A DNA stretch of 50,866 nucleotides from an uncultured Collinsella sp. GTDB taxonomy: Bacteria; Actinomycetota; Coriobacteriia; Coriobacteriales; Coriobacteriaceae. The stretch spans positions 1 to 50,866 of the forward strand of contig CALEBN010000069.1 in the NCBI GenBank assembly GCA_937943045.1. The letters are read 5' to 3'. Shown piece by piece: positions 17,254 to 25,820 of the stretch. Position numbers and translations under genes: made by a program. The stretch's first letter is position 1. Each line of letters begins with the position of its first letter. The notes beneath the pieces were generated by a model. It did no database searches. It worked only from the letters and a program-made list of their open reading frames with translations, and was not told the DNA's origin.

Positions 17254-17946
17254 ATGGTGCTCAAAATCGTTAAAACCGTCTGGCCGGTGATGCTTACCTA
17301 TGTTGCGATAGCCGCGCCGTGCGGAATGATTATGGCGCAGACGGGAATGGAACCCTGGATGGTTTTTGCTCTGAGCAGCACGTTCGTGACGGGCAGCGGG
17401 CAGTTTATGATCTGCAATCTGTGGCTGGCGGGTGTGCCTGCGGCGTCGATCGTCGCGAGCGTCGCCGCAATCTCCTCGCGCTTTGCGCTTTACTCGGCAT
17501 CGATCGCACCGCATCTGAGGGGTGCCTCGAAGCGTCAGACGCTGGCTGTTGCCGCGACGCTTACCGAGGAGGCATATGGCATCTCGCTTGCCAAGTTGGT
17601 TAAAGGGGAGGATTGGGGTCCGCTCGAGTCCTTTGTGCTCAACGTGATCCTCATCGCAACATGGGGCGTTTCGTGTACGACGGGCGCCATCGTCGGCGCC
17701 GTTGTCGATGTTCCCACCGCTATTGCGGGTTTTGTCTGCACATCGCTCTTTATCTGCCTACTCTTTTCGCAGCGACTGTCGCGCGGCAATGTCGTAGCTG
17801 CCGGTTTGGCTGCGGTGTCCGTCGCCATATGCAAGTTCTGGGGGTGGACGAATATCGCCGTGCCGGCAAGTGTACTCGTCGGCGTTGTCACGGCACTCGC
17901 GTGCGATGTCCTCGCCGAGGGAAGGGGCGCTCGCGATGCCCGTTAA
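17254..17946 (+). CDS. azlC: AzlC family branched-chain amino acid exporter, large subunit
   Basis: 230 residues from ATG 17254 behind a GAGG site; an in-frame ATG at 17218 would add 12 polar residues without a ribosome site. Several membrane segments and AzlC marks: AIAAPCGMIMAQTGM, STFVTGSGQFM, SRFALYSASIAPHLR and TEEAYGISL. With AzlD, encoded next and overlapping by 11 nt, it forms the two-component exporter described for branched-chain amino acids and analogues. The distant Liv importer in this window gives a possible import/export balance (inference). Confidence 0.88.
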   Translation: MVLKIVKTVWPVMLTYVAIAAPCGMIMAQTGMEPWMVFALSSTFVTGSGQFMICNLWLAGVPAASIVASVAAISSRFALYSASIAPHLRGASKRQTLAVAATLTEEAYGISLAKLVKGEDWGPLESFVLNVILIATWGVSCTTGAIVGAVVDVPTAIAGFVCTSLFICLLFSQRLSRGNVVAAGLAAVSVAICKFWGWTNIAVPASVLVGVVTALACDVLAEGRGARDAR

Positions 17947-18259
17947 TGAGTTTTTGGTCCTATGGCTATCGTCATGGGCAGCCATCGCGTTTTTCCGCAT
18001 TGCCCCGGCGTTTGCCTTGCGCGGGAGAACGCTGTCGCCCCGCGTTACCGAGGCCTTGGGTTATATTCCGCCTGCCGCCTTTGCAGCGCTGGTCGCCAAC
18101 GATTTGATAAGCCCTGACGCTTTCGACGCCGGCTTGTGGCAGGGCTTGATTCCCTGGATTGCGGCCGCCGGCGTCGTGGCGGTGGCAATCAAGACAAAGT
18201 CGATGTTGTGGTGCTGCGTCTCGGGCATCGTGTTCTATATCGTTTTAAGCTTCATATAA
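17936..18259 (+). CDS. azlD: AzlD family branched-chain amino acid exporter, small subunit
   Basis: 107 residues from ATG 17936, which lies inside the end of azlC; GGGAAGGGGCG just upstream supplies the ribosome site. Three or four hydrophobic helices and the family pattern AALVANDLI, IPWIAAAGVVAVAIKTKSML. The small partner is needed for AzlC-type export. A longer frame upstream is only readthrough of azlC in another frame. Confidence 0.88.
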   Translation: MPVNEFLVLWLSSWAAIAFFRIAPAFALRGRTLSPRVTEALGYIPPAAFAALVANDLISPDAFDAGLWQGLIPWIAAAGVVAVAIKTKSMLWCCVSGIVFYIVLSFI

Positions 18260-18401
18260 GAGCGGGGCACGTTTAGCGTCCCGGCACAACGAATCGAATT
18301 TCTCACCGAGGCGGTCTGCTTCTTCTGGTACCATGGTCAAACTTTACTGTAGAAAAGTGTGACGTGGGCTTTTGTTCTGCGTCGGCGGAAATGGGGGTTT
18401 C

Positions 18402-19424
18402 ATGGCACAGGAAGCGACCGCCAACGAGCAAAAGAAATTCAAAGTCCCGCGTATCCCGGGTGACATCATGATCTACCCGATGATCGTTGGCCTTTTGCTC
18501 AATACCTTCTGCCCGCAGGTCTTTGAGATCGGCGGCTTCTTTACCGCCGCCTGCCGCGGTGGTTCCAACACCATCGTTGCCGCGATCCTGCTGTTTGTGG
18601 GTGCCGGCATCAGCTTTAAGTCCACGCCGGGCGCTATCAAGACCGGCATCGTCGTGCTGATCCCCAAGCTTGTTGTTGCGGCCGCGTTGGGCCTGGGCGT
18701 CGCGTACTTCTTTAACGATAACCTTTTGGGTCTGAGCTCGGTCTCCATCATCGGCGGCATTACGTTTTGCAACATGGCGCTCTACACGGGCATCATGGGC
18801 GAGTTCGGCGATGAGTCCGAGCAGGGCGCCGTCGGTATCCTGTTCTTTACGGCCGGCCCCGCCGTCACGATGATCATCCTCGGTGTCTCGGGTCTCGCCA
18901 ACATCCCCGTCGGCACCATCATCGGCTCCATTTTGCCGCTCGTTATCGGTATGGTTCTGGGCAACCTCTTCCCGTTCATCAAGAACCTGCTGGTCCCCGG
19001 CGCCAATCCCGCGATCGCTGTCATCGGTTTTCAGCTCGGTGCGTCCATGAGCCTGTCGAGCTTTATCACCGGCGGCATCTCGGGCATCCTGCTGGGCCTC
19101 ATCACGCTCTTTATCGTCGGCCCCATCACCTTTGCGTTCGAGCGCCTGTGCGGTGGTAACGGCAAGGCGGCAGTTGCCTGCTCCACTATCGCCGGCACGG
19201 CTATGACCACGCCGGTCGCCCTCGCCGAGGTCGCTCCGCGCTATGCCGAGCTTGCGCCCACCGCGTATGCGCAGATCGCCACCGCCGTCATCATCACGGC
19301 AATCATGGCCCCGATTCTGACCGGCTGGGTCGACAAGAAGTTCTGCCAGGGCAAGGAGGATCTGTCGCCTGCTGGTGTCGAGGCCATCGAGGAGGCCGTC
19401 GCGACCGACATCGATGGCGAATAG
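18402..19424 (+). CDS. 2-keto-3-deoxygluconate permease family transporter (KdgT-like)
   Basis: 340 residues from ATG 18402 behind GGGGGT. About ten hydrophobic segments. Resembles KdgT: KVPRIPGDIMIYPMIVGLLL at the start, GSNTIVAAILLFVGAGIS, and TIAGTAMTTPVALAEVAPRY near the end. KdgT imports 2-keto-3-deoxygluconate by proton symport. No kdgK, kdgA or pectin/uronate genes lie nearby, so the physiological substrate may differ. A hairpin follows 46 bp after the stop. Confidence 0.82.
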   Translation: MAQEATANEQKKFKVPRIPGDIMIYPMIVGLLLNTFCPQVFEIGGFFTAACRGGSNTIVAAILLFVGAGISFKSTPGAIKTGIVVLIPKLVVAAALGLGVAYFFNDNLLGLSSVSIIGGITFCNMALYTGIMGEFGDESEQGAVGILFFTAGPAVTMIILGVSGLANIPVGTIIGSILPLVIGMVLGNLFPFIKNLLVPGANPAIAVIGFQLGASMSLSSFITGGISGILLGLITLFIVGPITFAFERLCGGNGKAAVACSTIAGTAMTTPVALAEVAPRYAELAPTAYAQIATAVIITAIMAPILTGWVDKKFCQGKEDLSPAGVEAIEEAVATDIDGE

Positions 19425-19469
19425 CAATCGCTACCAATCAATGATGCCGGCGTGCAACTCGCGCCGTTT

Positions 19470-19513
19470 GAGCGTCCGAACGAAAGCTGTCTTGCAGTGA
19501 CGTTCGGGCGCTC
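19470..19513 (+). terminator. Hairpin after the KdgT-like gene, weak terminator
   Basis: 13-nt arms (19470-19482 and 19501-19513) pair with one G-T wobble around an 18-nt loop. No U-run follows, so termination is uncertain; the right arm touches the extended -10 element at 19514. Confidence 0.4.
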
Positions 19514-19522
19514 TGCTATGAT
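19514..19522 (+). promoter_or_regulatory. Extended -10 promoter element upstream of diguanylate cyclase gene
   Basis: TGCTATGAT fits the extended -10 pattern (TGN followed by TATAAT-like). No good -35 at 17 bp, as expected for extended -10 promoters. It would give a leader of about 85 nt before GTG 19613. Confidence 0.4.
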
Positions 19523-19556
19523 TCCCCTTACCCCTGCGGAGTAGGGGGTGTTTGTT

Positions 19557-19575
19557 GCCCAGATTCGAATTGGGC
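19557..19575. promoter_or_regulatory. 19-bp near-perfect palindrome in the leader of the GGDEF gene
   Basis: GCCCAGATTCGAATTGGGC is its own complement except for one symmetric position. It lies between the putative promoter and the start of the diguanylate cyclase gene and could be an operator or a short hairpin in the mRNA. Confidence 0.35.
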
Positions 19576-19612
19576 GATTCTGACCACTTGGATATTGAAG
19601 GGATGGCGTCTA

Positions 19613-20755
19613 GTGGTTAAGGCACTCAAGATTGAGATATTCCTGCTATGCATGATTGTTCTTATCGGGCTTGCCGCGCGAAGTCGTCGCTCCTTGTTCT
19701 CGAGTACCCAGCAGCTCTTGTTTAGCATGCTCGGCTATACCTCTGCTGCCTACATTTTCTTCGATATGATCTGGACGCTCTCGGACGGCGTGAGCACTCC
19801 TGTGGGCATCACGGCCAACTGGATTTCCAACGCGGTCTCGTTTTCGCTGTTCGCCATCGCGTGCCTCATTTGGTTTTTCTATTCCGAGACAGTGCAGGGC
19901 TCTCGCCTTTTGACCGCGCGCTATAGGGTTGCGATCGTGACGTTGCCAACCGTATTGGTGGTCGTGCTGGCATTTACCAGCTACTGGACGCACACTATGT
20001 TCTATATCGATGCGCAGGGCGTATATCGTCGCGGAGCGCTTTATATGATTCAACCTATCGTGAGCTACTGCTACATCATATATACGTCCTTGCATGCCTT
20101 TATTCAGGCTCGAAAAGTCGAAAGCTTGCAAACGAAGGCCATTTATCGCACCCTCGCCTTTTTTGTGGTTCCCGCTCTGGTGGGCGGTACCTTCCAGGTT
20201 TTGTTTTCGGTACCGGGCCTTTGTGTCGGTATAACGCTGAGCATCCTGCTGCTCTACATCATCTACCAGGAGCAGCTGATCTCGACCGACCCGTTGACTG
20301 GCCTCAACAATCGCAACCGTTTTGAGACCTCTATGCTGTCGCTCTTTTCAAATGTGGATCAGGCCGAAGATGTATATCTGCTTATGATGGACGCTGACGG
20401 CTTTAAGCAGATTAACGACCGGTATGGACATGTTGAGGGCGATCATGCCCTCCAGGTCATATCTGCTACGCTCAAAGAGGTCTGCTCGGCGTCTGGTGGC
20501 TTTATCGCACGTTATGGCGGCGATGAGTTCGTGGTGCTTCAAAAGGTGACGGCGGAGCAGGACATCATGCGTCTGTGCGCGACAATCAACGACGAGCTCG
20601 CACGCGCCGAGGTTCCGTATTTGTTGCGGATGTCCATCGGCTATGCACGCGTCGGTGACGGTGTCGATACCTGGCAAGACTTACTTCGCGCTGCCGACGC
20701 GGAGCTCTACCGCGTCAAGGCCGAGAAAAAGAAGTCCGGCGTCCAGATACGCTAG
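19613..20755 (+). CDS. Membrane-bound diguanylate cyclase (GGDEF domain)
   Basis: 380 residues from GTG 19613, with AAGGGA nine bases upstream; a TTG at 19595 overlaps that site and is less likely. Residues about 1-220 hold six or seven membrane helices; the cytoplasmic GGDEF domain runs from DPLTGLNNRNRFE to the end. The active-site GGDEF is intact at 302-306 (RYGGDEFVVLQ), and MMDADGFKQINDRYGHVEGD supplies the metal and substrate residues, so cyclic di-GMP synthesis from two GTP is likely. The usual inhibitory RxxD site is absent (SASG at that place). No EAL or PilZ gene lies in the window. Confidence 0.9.
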   Translation: MVKALKIEIFLLCMIVLIGLAARSRRSLFSSTQQLLFSMLGYTSAAYIFFDMIWTLSDGVSTPVGITANWISNAVSFSLFAIACLIWFFYSETVQGSRLLTARYRVAIVTLPTVLVVVLAFTSYWTHTMFYIDAQGVYRRGALYMIQPIVSYCYIIYTSLHAFIQARKVESLQTKAIYRTLAFFVVPALVGGTFQVLFSVPGLCVGITLSILLLYIIYQEQLISTDPLTGLNNRNRFETSMLSLFSNVDQAEDVYLLMMDADGFKQINDRYGHVEGDHALQVISATLKEVCSASGGFIARYGGDEFVVLQKVTAEQDIMRLCATINDELARAEVPYLLRMSIGYARVGDGVDTWQDLLRAADAELYRVKAEKKKSGVQIR

Positions 20756-20855
20756 AAAAAGGGGCACACGCTTGCGTGCATGGTGGCCCTCGGCTCTCCG
20801 ATGTACTCCATTAAACTAAAGTATATGAATCCCCTCTGCTAAATAGGGCAGCTCG

Positions 20856-21791
20856 TTAGACCTTTTTGGGTTTGTTGACGATGATGATGCCGGCGCAGAC
20901 CAACAGTAGGGCAACGATGACGGTAACGGGGCTCGTGCCAGCGCCCTCGCCGAGCAGCAGCGCGCTCAGCACCACACCAAAGACGGGGTTCATAAACCCA
21001 AAGACCGAGACGCGGCTGACGGGGTTGACGGCAAGCAGGCGCGACCACAGCGAGTACGCGACTGCGGAGATGAGTGCCATATAGATGATGAGTGCGATGG
21101 CGGGGGCAATCGCCGTGGGGGAGAGCGCACCGCCCATCAAAAAGCCGATGGCGGTAAGGACCAAGCCACCGACTAAAAACTGCCAGCCGGCGAGCAAGAC
21201 GCCGTCGTGCTCGCGCGAGAAGATGCCAATGAGGCAGGTCGAAAGGGCACCCGCGACGGTGGAGGCTAGGATAAAGCCCTCGCCGTCGAGCGTAAAGCCA
21301 AAGGTGCCGTCTGCGCCCGAAAGGTTGACGAGCGCGACGCCGGCAAAGCCCAGCATACAGCCAAGCACCTTGGCCGTATCGAGCTCCTCGGTGCGAAACG
21401 CCAGGGCGGCAAAGAGGATTGCGAGGAAGTTGGCGCTGGCTTCGATGATGGAACTCGACATGGCGCTTGCACGGGAGAGTCCCAGGTAGAAAAAGAAGTA
21501 CTGCCCGATAGTCTGGAAGAGCGACAAGATGCAGATGGGTTTGATATCGCGCGCTTGCGGAACGAGTGGACGGCGCTGAGCCGCGCTCATCCCGACGATA
21601 ACCAGGGCGCCGGCAAGCGTAAAGCGCAAACCTGCGAAGAGCAGCTGCGAGGCGCCGTCGTGCGAGGGAATGCCAAAGAGGCCGTAGCCGATCTTGATGC
21701 AGGGGAAAGCCGATCCCCAGAGCGCGCAGCAGACGAGGCAGCCCAGGACGAGTCCGGGCAGGGTGGCGAGATACGGCTTGCGGCTTTCCAT
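20856..21791 (-). CDS. EamA/DMT superfamily transporter
   Basis: 311 residues from ATG 21791 behind GGAAGGA. Ten predicted membrane helices in two EamA repeats (CALWGSAFPCIKIGYGLFGI in repeat 1; ALISAVAYSLWSRLLAVNPV in repeat 2). Members export or import small metabolites or amino acids; the substrate is not readable. It lies downstream of purL in the same direction, but a strong terminator between them makes it a separate unit. Confidence 0.86.
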   Translation of the reverse strand: MESRKPYLATLPGLVLGCLVCCALWGSAFPCIKIGYGLFGIPSHDGASQLLFAGLRFTLAGALVIVGMSAAQRRPLVPQARDIKPICILSLFQTIGQYFFFYLGLSRASAMSSSIIEASANFLAILFAALAFRTEELDTAKVLGCMLGFAGVALVNLSGADGTFGFTLDGEGFILASTVAGALSTCLIGIFSREHDGVLLAGWQFLVGGLVLTAIGFLMGGALSPTAIAPAIALIIYMALISAVAYSLWSRLLAVNPVSRVSVFGFMNPVFGVVLSALLLGEGAGTSPVTVIVALLLVCAGIIIVNKPKKV

Positions 21792-21816
21792 GATGTCCTT
21801 CCTGTATGCGTGAAGC

Positions 21817-21853
21817 AAAAAAGAACCCGCCACCGGGTGTGCCGGTGGCGGGT
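21817..21853 (-). terminator. Rho-independent terminator of purL
   Basis: Perfect 12-bp GC-rich stem (21825-21836 with 21842-21853), 5-nt loop, followed on the minus strand by a TTCTTTTTT run (complement of 21817-21825). It lies 37 bp after the purL stop. Confidence 0.9.
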
Positions 21854-21889
21854 GTTGTTACCCGAGGGGATTGTACCCGATGGGACGCA

Positions 21890-24800
21890 TTAAGCGAAGT
21901 AGGCCACGCCGCTCTCAAAGATCGGCATGAACTTATCGCCAGGGACATGCTCGGGCACGTTGCGGTACAGGTTGTCGCCGCGACGCTCGGCATGGCCCAT
22001 CTTGCCCAGGACGCGGCCGTCGGGGCTCGTGATGCCCTCGATGGCGAGTGCGGAGCCGTTGGGGTTGACGGAAAGATCCATGCTGGGCTTGCCGTCTTCG
22101 CCCACGTACTGCGTGGCGACCTGGCCGTTGGCGATGAGCTGGGCGAGCACCTCGTCGTTGGCGACAAAGCGGCCCTCGCCGTGGCTGATGGCGACGGTGT
22201 AGGGGTCGTCCAGGCTGCACTGCGACAGCCACGGGGACAGGTTGGACGAGATACGGGTGCGCACCAGACGGCTCTGATGGCGACCGATGGTGTTGAACGT
22301 CAGCGTGGGCGCATCGGGCGTGGCGTCGACGATGTCGCCGTAGGGCACCAGACCGAGCTTGATCAGGGCCTGGAAGCCGTTGCAGATGCCCAGCATCAGG
22401 CCGTCGCGGGCCTTGAGCAGGTCGCGGACTGCCTCGGTGACCTCGGGAGCGCGGAAGAACGCCGTGATGAACTTGGCGGAGCCATCGGGCTCGTCGCCGC
22501 CCGAGAAGCCGCCGGGGATCATGACGATCTGGCTTGCACGGATGCGGCGGGCAAGCTCGTGGGTGCTCTCGGCGACGGCCTCGGGCGTGAGGTTGTTGAT
22601 CACGAAGGTGTCGGCCTCGGCGCCGGCGGCGCGGAAGGCACGGGCGCTATCGTACTCGCAGTTGTTGCCGGGGAACACGGGGATTACCACGCGCGGGCGG
22701 GCGATCTTGGCGCCGCTGTACACGTGGATATCCTTGGCACGGAAGTCGATGGTCTCGACCTCGGGGGTCTCGCCGGCGCTGCGGTAGGCGAAGACGCCCT
22801 CGATGCCGCTCTCCCAGGCCTCCTGGAGCTCGGCGAGCTCGATGACTTCGGAGCCGGTGTCGATGACATAGCCCTCGACGGTGGTGCCCAGGGGCTCGAC
22901 GACAACGCCGTCGGCGACCTCGGGCAGCTCGGCATCCTCGGCGAGCTCGACGACAAAGCTGCCGTAGAGCGGGGTGAAGAGGCTCTCCACGTCTACATCC
23001 TCGGCAAGCTCGATACCGATCTGGTTACCGACGCACATCTTAAAGAGGCTCTCGGCGCCGCAGCCGTAGCCGGGCGTGGAGATGGCCAGGGCGTTGCCGG
23101 TAGCAGTGAGCGCCTCGACGGCGTCAAACGCGGCGAGCAGCTGCTGAGCATCGGGGCGGTAGTCCTCGCCATAGGTGGCGGGGGCGATGCGGACGACGCG
23201 GTGCGTGAGGCCCTTGAACTCGGGCGAGACGGCGCGGGCGGCCTTGCCCACGGCGACGGCGAAGCTGATCAGGGTCGGCGGAACGTTGAGCTCGCCGGCC
23301 TCGTCCTCAAACGAGCCGCTCATGGAATCCTTGCCACCGATGGCGCCGGCACCCAGGTCGACCTGGGCCATAAGGGCACCCAGGACGGCGGCCATGGGCT
23401 TGCCCCAGCGCTCTGCCTCGGTGCGCAGGCGCTCGAAGTACTCCTGGAAGGAGAGGTAGGCGCGCTTGTGCTCAAAGCCGGCAGCCACGAGCTTGGCGAT
23501 GGACTCGACCACGGACAGGTAGGCGCCCGCAAACTGGTCGGCCTCCATCAGATAGGGGTTGAAGCCCCATGCCATGGCACTCGCCGTGGTGGTCTCGCCG
23601 TCCACGGGGAACTTGGCGACCATGGCCGAGCTGGGGGTGAGCTGCGTCTTGCCGCCAAAGGGCATGAGCACAGTCGCGGCGCCGATGGTGGAGTCGAAGC
23701 GCTCGGAAAGGCCCTTGTTGGAAGCGACGTTGAGGTCGGTGACAAGCGAGGTCATGCGCTCGGCGAGCGTGGTGCCGGCCCAGCTGGGCTGCCACACGCT
23801 GCGGGCGCAGACGTGGGCGACCTGGTGCTTGGGTGCACCGTTGGAGTTGAGGAACTCGCGCGACAGATCGACGATGGCGACGCCGTTCCATGCCATGCGC
23901 ATGCGCGGCTCGGCGGTAACCTCGGCGATAACGGTTGCCTCCAGGTTCTCCTCGGCGGCGTAGCCCATGAACTCCTCGACGTCACCGTCGGCGACGGCGC
24001 AAGCCATGCGCTCCTGGGACTCGGAGATAGCGAGCTCGGTGCCGTCCAGGCCGTCGTACTTCTTGGTCACGGTATCAAGGTCGACATACAGGCCGTCGGC
24101 AAGCTCGCCCACGGCGACCGAGACACCGCCGGCGCCAAAGTCGTTGCAGCGCTTGATCAGACGGCAGGCATCGCCGCGGCGGAACAGGCGCTGCAGCTTG
24201 CGCTCGACCGGGGCGTTGCCCTTCTGGACCTCGGCACCCGAGGTCTCGATGGACTCGGTGTTCTGGGTCTTGGAGGAGCCGGTGGCGCCACCGATGCCAT
24301 CACGGCCGGTGCGGCCGCCCAGCAGGATGATCTTGTCGGTGGGGGCGGGGCACTCGCGACGAACGTGGTTTGCCGGGGTAGCGCCCACGACGGCGCCAAC
24401 CTCCATGCGCTTGGCGACGTAGCCGGGGTGATAGAGTTCGTTGACCTGACCGGTGGCAAGGCCGATCTGGTTGCCGTAGCTGGAGTAGCCGGCGGCGGCA
24501 GTGGTCACGAGCTTGCGCTGCGGCAGCTTGCCCTCGAGCGTCTCGGAAACCGGGACGGTGGGGTCGCCGGCGCCGGTGACGCGCATGGCCTGATACACAT
24601 AGCTGCGGCCCGAGAGCGGGTCGCGGATGGCGCCGCCCACGCAGGTGGCGGCACCGCCGAAGGGTTCGATCTCGGTCGGGTGGTTATGGGTCTCGTTCTT
24701 AAAGAGGAACAGCCAGTCCTGGTCCTCGCCATCGACATCGACCTTCACCTTGACGGTGCAGGCGTTGATCTCCTCGGACTCGTCGACATCGGTCATGACG

Positions 24801-25636
24801 CCGGTCTTCTTAAGGTACTTGGCGCCGATGGTGCCCATGTCCATGAGGCAGACGGGCTTGGCGTCGCGACCGAGCTCATGGCGCATCTCCATGTAGCGGT
24901 CGAAGGCCTGCTGCACCACGGCGTCGTCGATCGTCACGTCATCCAGGACGGTGCCGAAGGTGGTGTGGCGGCAGTGGTCGGACCAATAGGTGTCGATCAC
25001 GCGGATCTCGGTGATGGTGGGGTCGCGGTCCTCATCGCGGAAGTACTGCTGGCAGAAGGCGATGTCCGCCTCGTCCATGGCAAGGCCGCGCTCGGTAATA
25101 AAGGCGGCAAGGCCGGCCTCGTCGAGCTCGCGGAAACCGTCGAGCACCTCGACGGGCTGGGGCTCGGGGGTCTCCATGTACAGCGTCTCGGGCAGGTCGA
25201 GCGAGGCGATGCGCGCCTCGACGGGGTTCACCACGTAGTGCTTGATGGCCTCGATGGCGGCTTCGTCCAGAGCGCCCGAGATCATATAGACCTTGGCGGA
25301 GCGCACGGCGGGGCGCTCGCCCTGGCTGATGAGCTGCACGCACTCGCTGGCGGAGTCGGCGCGCTGGTCAAACTGGCCAGGCAGGAATTCGACGGCAAAG
25401 ACGGCGCCATCGCTTGCGGGGAGCTCGTCGTAGGTCACATCGACCTGGGGCTCGCTAAAGACGGTCGGCACGCAGGAGCGGAAAAGCTCCTCGTCGATGC
25501 CCTCGACGTCGTAGCGGTTGATGATCCTCAGGGCCTCGATGCCCTTGATGCCGAGAATCTCGGTCAGCTCGCCCTTGAGCTGCTGAGCCTCGACGTCGAA
25601 CCCGGGTTTCTTCTCCACGTAGATACGAGAGACCAT
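21890..25636 (-). CDS. purL: Phosphoribosylformylglycinamidine synthase, single-chain PurL
   Basis: 1248 residues from ATG 25636 (GCAGGA five nt upstream; the frame is open further but without a ribosome site). It catalyses step four of purine synthesis: FGAR + glutamine + ATP to FGAM. Domains in order: PurS-like N-terminus (YVEKKPGFDVEAQQLKGEL), two AIR-synthase-like halves (DYWSDHCRHTTF-type motif here TYWSDHCRHTTF; FKNETHNHPTEIEPFGGAAT; CNDFGAGGVSVAVGE; GKDSMSGSFED), and a C-terminal class I glutaminase with nucleophile GICNGFQ, SGGDEPDG and ISHGEGRF. Length and fusion fit the long form found in Clostridia and some actinobacteria, so no separate purS or purQ is needed. It is not clustered with other pur genes here. 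Confidence 0.97.
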   Translation of the reverse strand: MVSRIYVEKKPGFDVEAQQLKGELTEILGIKGIEALRIINRYDVEGIDEELFRSCVPTVFSEPQVDVTYDELPASDGAVFAVEFLPGQFDQRADSASECVQLISQGERPAVRSAKVYMISGALDEAAIEAIKHYVVNPVEARIASLDLPETLYMETPEPQPVEVLDGFRELDEAGLAAFITERGLAMDEADIAFCQQYFRDEDRDPTITEIRVIDTYWSDHCRHTTFGTVLDDVTIDDAVVQQAFDRYMEMRHELGRDAKPVCLMDMGTIGAKYLKKTGVMTDVDESEEINACTVKVKVDVDGEDQDWLFLFKNETHNHPTEIEPFGGAATCVGGAIRDPLSGRSYVYQAMRVTGAGDPTVPVSETLEGKLPQRKLVTTAAAGYSSYGNQIGLATGQVNELYHPGYVAKRMEVGAVVGATPANHVRRECPAPTDKIILLGGRTGRDGIGGATGSSKTQNTESIETSGAEVQKGNAPVERKLQRLFRRGDACRLIKRCNDFGAGGVSVAVGELADGLYVDLDTVTKKYDGLDGTELAISESQERMACAVADGDVEEFMGYAAEENLEATVIAEVTAEPRMRMAWNGVAIVDLSREFLNSNGAPKHQVAHVCARSVWQPSWAGTTLAERMTSLVTDLNVASNKGLSERFDSTIGAATVLMPFGGKTQLTPSSAMVAKFPVDGETTTASAMAWGFNPYLMEADQFAGAYLSVVESIAKLVAAGFEHKRAYLSFQEYFERLRTEAERWGKPMAAVLGALMAQVDLGAGAIGGKDSMSGSFEDEAGELNVPPTLISFAVAVGKAARAVSPEFKGLTHRVVRIAPATYGEDYRPDAQQLLAAFDAVEALTATGNALAISTPGYGCGAESLFKMCVGNQIGIELAEDVDVESLFTPLYGSFVVELAEDAELPEVADGVVVEPLGTTVEGYVIDTGSEVIELAELQEAWESGIEGVFAYRSAGETPEVETIDFRAKDIHVYSGAKIARPRVVIPVFPGNNCEYDSARAFRAAGAEADTFVINNLTPEAVAESTHELARRIRASQIVMIPGGFSGGDEPDGSAKFITAFFRAPEVTEAVRDLLKARDGLMLGICNGFQALIKLGLVPYGDIVDATPDAPTLTFNTIGRHQSRLVRTRISSNLSPWLSQCSLDDPYTVAISHGEGRFVANDEVLAQLIANGQVATQYVGEDGKPSMDLSVNPNGSALAIEGITSPDGRVLGKMGHAERRGDNLYRNVPEHVPGDKFMPIFESGVAYFA

Positions 25637-25820
25637 TGGTTCCTGCCTTCCTGATCGGTTGGGCGTACGGTACGGTATGCGGCAGCGGTCGGTTTGCGGG
25701 GTCTGCCCTGCGGTCGCCTTGAGCCACATGTTTGTAAACCTCACTATGATACGACAGCTCGTGGCGCGTTGAGGACGGCGAGGGTGCTACAGTGGGGCTC
25801 AAACAAGAGAAAGGCATCAC

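Noticed and set aside
19523..19612. c-di-GMP riboswitch before the GGDEF gene
   Set aside because: The conserved class I riboswitch core is not present; only small hairpins and a palindrome are.
21806..25654. A 1282-codon open frame on the plus strand opposite purL
   Set aside because: It lies in the antisense of a gene with full PurL motifs. Its protein is a low-complexity Gly/Ala/Asp/His mix with no family marks, as arises from GC-rich codons read backwards.
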